NCBI RefSeq assembly: GCF_022869805.1
Contig: NZ_CP094974.1
Location: 682,001-746,000, forward strand
Direction of reading: 5' to 3'
From: Halosolutus halophilus
Lineage (GTDB): Archaea > Halobacteriota > Halobacteria > Halobacteriales > Natrialbaceae
DNA length: 64,000 bases
The notes under the pieces are model-generated. The model saw only the letters and a list, made by a program, of their open reading frames with translations, was not told the origin of the DNA and searched no databases. Below, piece by piece: positions 60,967 through 64,000 of this stretch (the first letter of the stretch is position 1; each line of letters starts with the position of its first letter). The position numbers and the translations under genes are program-made.

Positions 60967-62880
60967 ATGGATGTAGACGCGATCGACACGAGAGCACGCA
61001 CCATCGGGCTTTATTTGATATCGTTCATCGCAATCACCACCTCGCTGTTTCACCTCTATACCGGCGCGTTCGGAATCTTTGGTGGACTCATCCAGCGATC
61101 GATCCACGTGTACCTCCTGGCAGCGTTGACCTTCGCTATCGTGCCCTACGCGGGAAGCACGAAGTGGCGGTACCGAACGGTAGACATCGTACTCATCGTG
61201 CTGTCATTCGTTTCGATGGGATATGTCCTCCTTCACTACTTCCGGATGCTCAACAAGGTCCCGTGGGTGGAAGCCCCTCCAGTTGGCGACTGGATCATCG
61301 GGATAATTTCGGTGCTTCTCGTCCTCGAGGCGACCCGTCGGATTGTCGGCCGTTTGCTGGCCGCCGTTGTCGTCGTCTTTCTGCTCGCCACGTACTTCGC
61401 GTACCTGCTTCCCCCGCCGTTTACGACCCCTGCCGTCCCGCCGTCGAACTGGATCGACGGGTTATTCGTCACCAGCGAGGGGCTGTGGGGGATTCCCACA
61501 CGGGTCTCCGCGACGTTTATTTTCCTGTTCGTCGTACTCGCCGCGTTCCTCGAAAGTACGAAAGCCGGGCAGTTTTTGATCGACATCGGTAACGCCATGG
61601 TGGGCCACCTGCAGGGCGGCTATTCGAAGGTCTCCGTCGTCGCAAGTTCCATTTTCGGCAGCCTCTCCGGAAGCGCGGCTGCAAACGTCTACGGGACCGG
61701 TATCTTCACCATCCCGATGATGAAGAAAAGCGGTCTCAACCCCATCTCTGCGGGATCGACCGAGGTGACGGCATCGTGTGGTGGGCAGTTGATGCCGCCG
61801 ATCATGGGTGCGGGCGCGTTCATCATGGCCCAGTTTCTGGGCATTAACTACGTCGTCGTCGCCATGGCGGCGATTATTCCGTCGTTTCTCTACTACACCT
61901 CCGTGTACTTCTCGGTACACGCGGAAGCGGTCAAACAGAAGATCGAGCCGATCCCGAAAGAGGACCGGAAGAAAGCGCTTAACGTCATACGCGAGGCTCC
62001 TGGACAGGCGCTGACACTCACGCTAACGCTTCTCGTCCTGATTTACATGCTCGTCCGCGGGTACACGATCTACCGATCGGTCTTCGTAGCGATCGGCATT
62101 CTCATGATTGTGAGTTCGATACAGCCCGGTTCCCGGATGGGAGTGAAACACATGACCGTCGCGCTAGACAAAGGTGCCCGGAACGCAACTCAGATCGCGA
62201 TGGCGTGTGCTGCCGCGTCGATCGTACTCGGTTCGCTCAACATTACCGGACTGGGGGTGGTTTTCGGACAGTTCCTCGTGGGTGCGGCAGGAGGTGTTCT
62301 CTGGGTACTGTTGATCATGGTGGCTGCCTTCTCCATCATCCTTGGGTTCGGGATGCCCACGACCGCGGCATACATTCTCGCCGCTTCGCTGTTGGCCCCA
62401 GCGCTGGCGGCGGTCGATCTCGGTGGCCTGCCAAGTCACTTTTACATCTTCACGTTTGCCGTGTATTCGACGCTGACCCCGCCCGTCGCGCTTGCGGCGT
62501 TCGCCGCTGGCCAAGTCGCAGACGCGGATCCGATCCGGATCGCGTTCAAAGCGATCAAGATGGTGCTTCCGACGTTCATCATCCCCGTGCGGTACGTGCT
62601 CCACCCGGCGATTCTCCTGGAGATGAGTTGGCAGTGGATCGTGCTCGATTTCGGAATCCTGTTCGTCGCCGTCATCGCCATCCAGTCCGGACTCTGGGGC
62701 TGGCCGGTCAAGGGGGTCGTTCCCCGAACGCTGGCAGTCGTCGGGTCGATTCTCCTGATACTGCCGGCTACGTTACTCCCCGTGGGGTTCTTTACGCTCA
62801 TCGTCGCGGGGCTGATACTGGTCGGCTTTGCCGCGGCGACTCACATGACGGTCAACGGGCGACAGGCCGAACCGGTCTAG
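60967..62880 (+). CDS. Fused TRAP transporter permease (DctQM-like, TAXI type)
   Basis: The 637-residue product has about 16-17 membrane segments: an N-terminal four-helix DctQ-like part and a DctM-like part with GSLSGSAAANVYGTG, ASCGGQLMPPIMGAGAF and GFGMPTTAAYILAASL, hallmarks of fused TRAP permeases that use TAXI binding proteins. It is divergent from the lyase gene. The TAXI protein at 55232 should supply the substrate, which is unknown. Confidence 0.9.
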   Translation: MDVDAIDTRARTIGLYLISFIAITTSLFHLYTGAFGIFGGLIQRSIHVYLLAALTFAIVPYAGSTKWRYRTVDIVLIVLSFVSMGYVLLHYFRMLNKVPWVEAPPVGDWIIGIISVLLVLEATRRIVGRLLAAVVVVFLLATYFAYLLPPPFTTPAVPPSNWIDGLFVTSEGLWGIPTRVSATFIFLFVVLAAFLESTKAGQFLIDIGNAMVGHLQGGYSKVSVVASSIFGSLSGSAAANVYGTGIFTIPMMKKSGLNPISAGSTEVTASCGGQLMPPIMGAGAFIMAQFLGINYVVVAMAAIIPSFLYYTSVYFSVHAEAVKQKIEPIPKEDRKKALNVIREAPGQALTLTLTLLVLIYMLVRGYTIYRSVFVAIGILMIVSSIQPGSRMGVKHMTVALDKGARNATQIAMACAAASIVLGSLNITGLGVVFGQFLVGAAGGVLWVLLIMVAAFSIILGFGMPTTAAYILAASLLAPALAAVDLGGLPSHFYIFTFAVYSTLTPPVALAAFAAGQVADADPIRIAFKAIKMVLPTFIIPVRYVLHPAILLEMSWQWIVLDFGILFVAVIAIQSGLWGWPVKGVVPRTLAVVGSILLILPATLLPVGFFTLIVAGLILVGFAAATHMTVNGRQAEPV

Positions 62881-62995
62881 CTGCCCGAGAAACTCTGATT
62901 CCTCGACGTCCGGGACGCGCTTCTGGTATACGTATACTGCGACGATTGCGACACGCCGGTCAGTGAGCACACCATTTCCGAAATTCGTTCGGTCG

Positions 62996-64000
62996 TCAGT
63001 AGCCGGTCGCGTTTCCGTCCTTTCGCGGTTCAGTTGCAGCCGAGAGCGTCCCGTGCCGATTTCGAGCGATCTGTGCGCCGCCGAAGTCCGCCGGAAGGCC
63101 GATTCGGACGTCGTGACCCCGGCGAAGGAGCTTTGAAGCGAGGTCTCCGTCGAAGCGTCCCTCGACTGCCAGTGTTCCGTCTACACGACAACACCATCGC
63201 GGGCGGTCGAGCGCGTGCTGGAGCGACAGATCGTCGTCGAGCAGGTGCGAGAGCACCTGCAGGTGGCCCTGGGGCTGCATGTATCCTCCCATCACGCCGA
63301 ACGCGGCCCAGTCATCCTCGTCGAACCGTACTAACCCCGGAATCAGCGTGTGAAACGGACGTTTGCTCGGTTCCAGACGGTTCGGATGGTCGGCTTCGAG
63401 GGAGAACGATCCTCCACGGTTCTGCAGTGCGATCCCTGTGCCGTCGGCGACCAGTCCCGATCCGAAGCCCTTGAACCGAGAGTTGATGTACGAGACCACG
63501 TTCCCCTCGTCATCGGCGACACACAAAAGGACGGTATCAGCTTCTTCTGCGTTCGCGTTCGGGACGCCAATCGAGACGTCCTCGAGGGCTTCCCGGCCGA
63601 TCTCAGCCGCTCGCTTTCGGGCCCACTCTCGGGAGGCAAGCGGTGGGATTGCCTCGTAGTCAGGGTCCGTGATGTAGTGATGGCCGTCGTGAAAGGCCAC
63701 TTTCATCGCCTCCACGAGCCGGTGGATTCGAGCGACGGAGTCCGGGGGCTCCGCACCCGCTTCGAGTTCGGCTGCGACGTTCAACGCCTCGAGAGCGATC
63801 AGCCCCTGGTTGTTCGGCGGCAACTCGAACACATCCGCGCCGCGATAGGATGTCGACACCGGATCCGGATACTCGACCTCGAAGTCCGCGAGGTCGTCCA
63901 TCGTCAGGAAGCCGCCTTTCGACTGTACTTCATCGACGATTGCCTCGCCGATTTCACCCTCGTATACCACGTCCGCACCCCGCTCGGCGATCGATCGCAT
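62996..64000 (-). CDS. Gamma-glutamyltransferase (GGT) family, 5' end beyond the window
   Basis: The 334 residues visible are the C-terminal part of a GGT-type Ntn hydrolase: the nucleophile Thr in EEADTVLLCVADDEGN, FGSGLVADGTGIALQNRG, PSKRPFHTLIPG and GVMGGYMQPQGH. The N-terminal part lies past 64000. GGT cleaves gamma-glutamyl bonds; archaeal members also act on other amides (cephalosporin-acylase-like). It converges with the TRAP permease. Its place near a lyase and transporter suggests use of a nitrogen-containing organic acid. Confidence 0.88.
   Translation of the reverse strand: MRSIAERGADVVYEGEIGEAIVDEVQSKGGFLTMDDLADFEVEYPDPVSTSYRGADVFELPPNNQGLIALEALNVAAELEAGAEPPDSVARIHRLVEAMKVAFHDGHHYITDPDYEAIPPLASREWARKRAAEIGREALEDVSIGVPNANAEEADTVLLCVADDEGNVVSYINSRFKGFGSGLVADGTGIALQNRGGSFSLEADHPNRLEPSKRPFHTLIPGLVRFDEDDWAAFGVMGGYMQPQGHLQVLSHLLDDDLSLQHALDRPRWCCRVDGTLAVEGRFDGDLASKLLRRGHDVRIGLPADFGGAQIARNRHGTLSAATEPRKDGNATGY

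Noticed and set aside
1-64000. CRISPR arrays, rRNA and tRNA genes
   Set aside because: I saw no regular short direct repeats with spacers and no cloverleaf or rRNA-like sequence; a covariance-model (tRNAscan-SE/Infernal) run would settle it.

Overview
The window is GC-rich, and its genes have acidic products, Tat-type (twin-arginine) lipoprotein signals (RR-x-F/V-L followed by A-G-C and a Gly/Asp-rich stretch), TrmB and IclR regulators and mostly leaderless starts 25-30 nt after TTTATA-like boxes. This points to an extreme halophilic archaeon (class Halobacteria). No rRNA, tRNA, CRISPR array or intact insertion sequence was recognised.

Layout. (1) 0.1-9.5 kb is a nucleotide-sugar and glycan locus: a membrane-anchored GT2 glycosyltransferase, a UDP-sulfoquinovose-synthase (SQD1) type enzyme, two NAD-dependent epimerases, a TrmB regulator and a third epimerase broken by a frameshift. 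It also holds a decayed epimerase tail and a sugar nucleotidyltransferase reduced to two end fragments either side of an unknown Tat-exported protein. (2) 9.5-11 kb is mostly empty. (3) 11.0-20.8 kb looks like a dihydroxypropanesulfonate/sulfolactate cluster: a DctPQM TRAP transporter, an SDR dehydrogenase, SuyB and SuyA (sulfolactate sulfo-lyase, UxaA superfamily), a SuyZ/YeiH exporter with a tiny upstream ORF, a HisD-like HpsN and an IclR regulator. (4) 22.2-42.3 kb is a sugar-acid cluster: Gfo/Idh sugar dehydrogenase, GH3, aldehyde dehydrogenase, DHDPS-type keto-deoxy-acid aldolase, a sugar ABC transporter, a ComC-type dehydrogenase, second copies of suyB and suyA, a decayed suyZ, a D-2-hydroxyacid dehydrogenase, an enolase-superfamily sugar-acid dehydratase, GH31 and a second IclR regulator. 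(5) 42.3-45.0 kb has no intact gene. (6) 45.0-54.6 kb holds a second SlcC-like/ComC-like dehydrogenase pair and an operon for a cytoplasmic molybdopterin oxidoreductase (SoeA-like), a fused FeS/NrfD partner (SoeB-SoeC) and an ApbC/Mrp iron-sulfur carrier. (7) 54.9-64 kb holds a TAXI-TRAP binding protein between two small membrane proteins, a DUF3604/PHP-like protein, UspA, an ASL/fumarase-superfamily lyase, a fused TRAP permease and a gamma-glutamyltransferase that runs off the window.

Main idea (inference): regions 3, 4 and 6 together form an archaeal organosulfonate-mineralising island. A sulfo-sugar would be opened by archaeal Entner-Doudoroff-type enzymes (Gfo/Idh dehydrogenase, enolase-superfamily dehydratase, DHDPS-type aldolase, ALDH) to sulfolactate. 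DHPS would enter through HpsN. Sulfolactate stereochemistry would be inverted by SlcC plus ComC, SuyAB would release sulfite and pyruvate, and sulfite would be oxidised by the Soe-like complex or exported by SuyZ. The weak point is region 4: its GH31 resembles alpha-xylosidase YicI more than sulfoquinovosidase YihQ, and its dehydrogenase resembles haloarchaeal xylose dehydrogenase, so a pentose or xyloside role must be kept open. The two suyB copies encode the same protein and differ at only 11 third-codon positions by eye, although their flanks have diverged. This is a strong sign of gene conversion.
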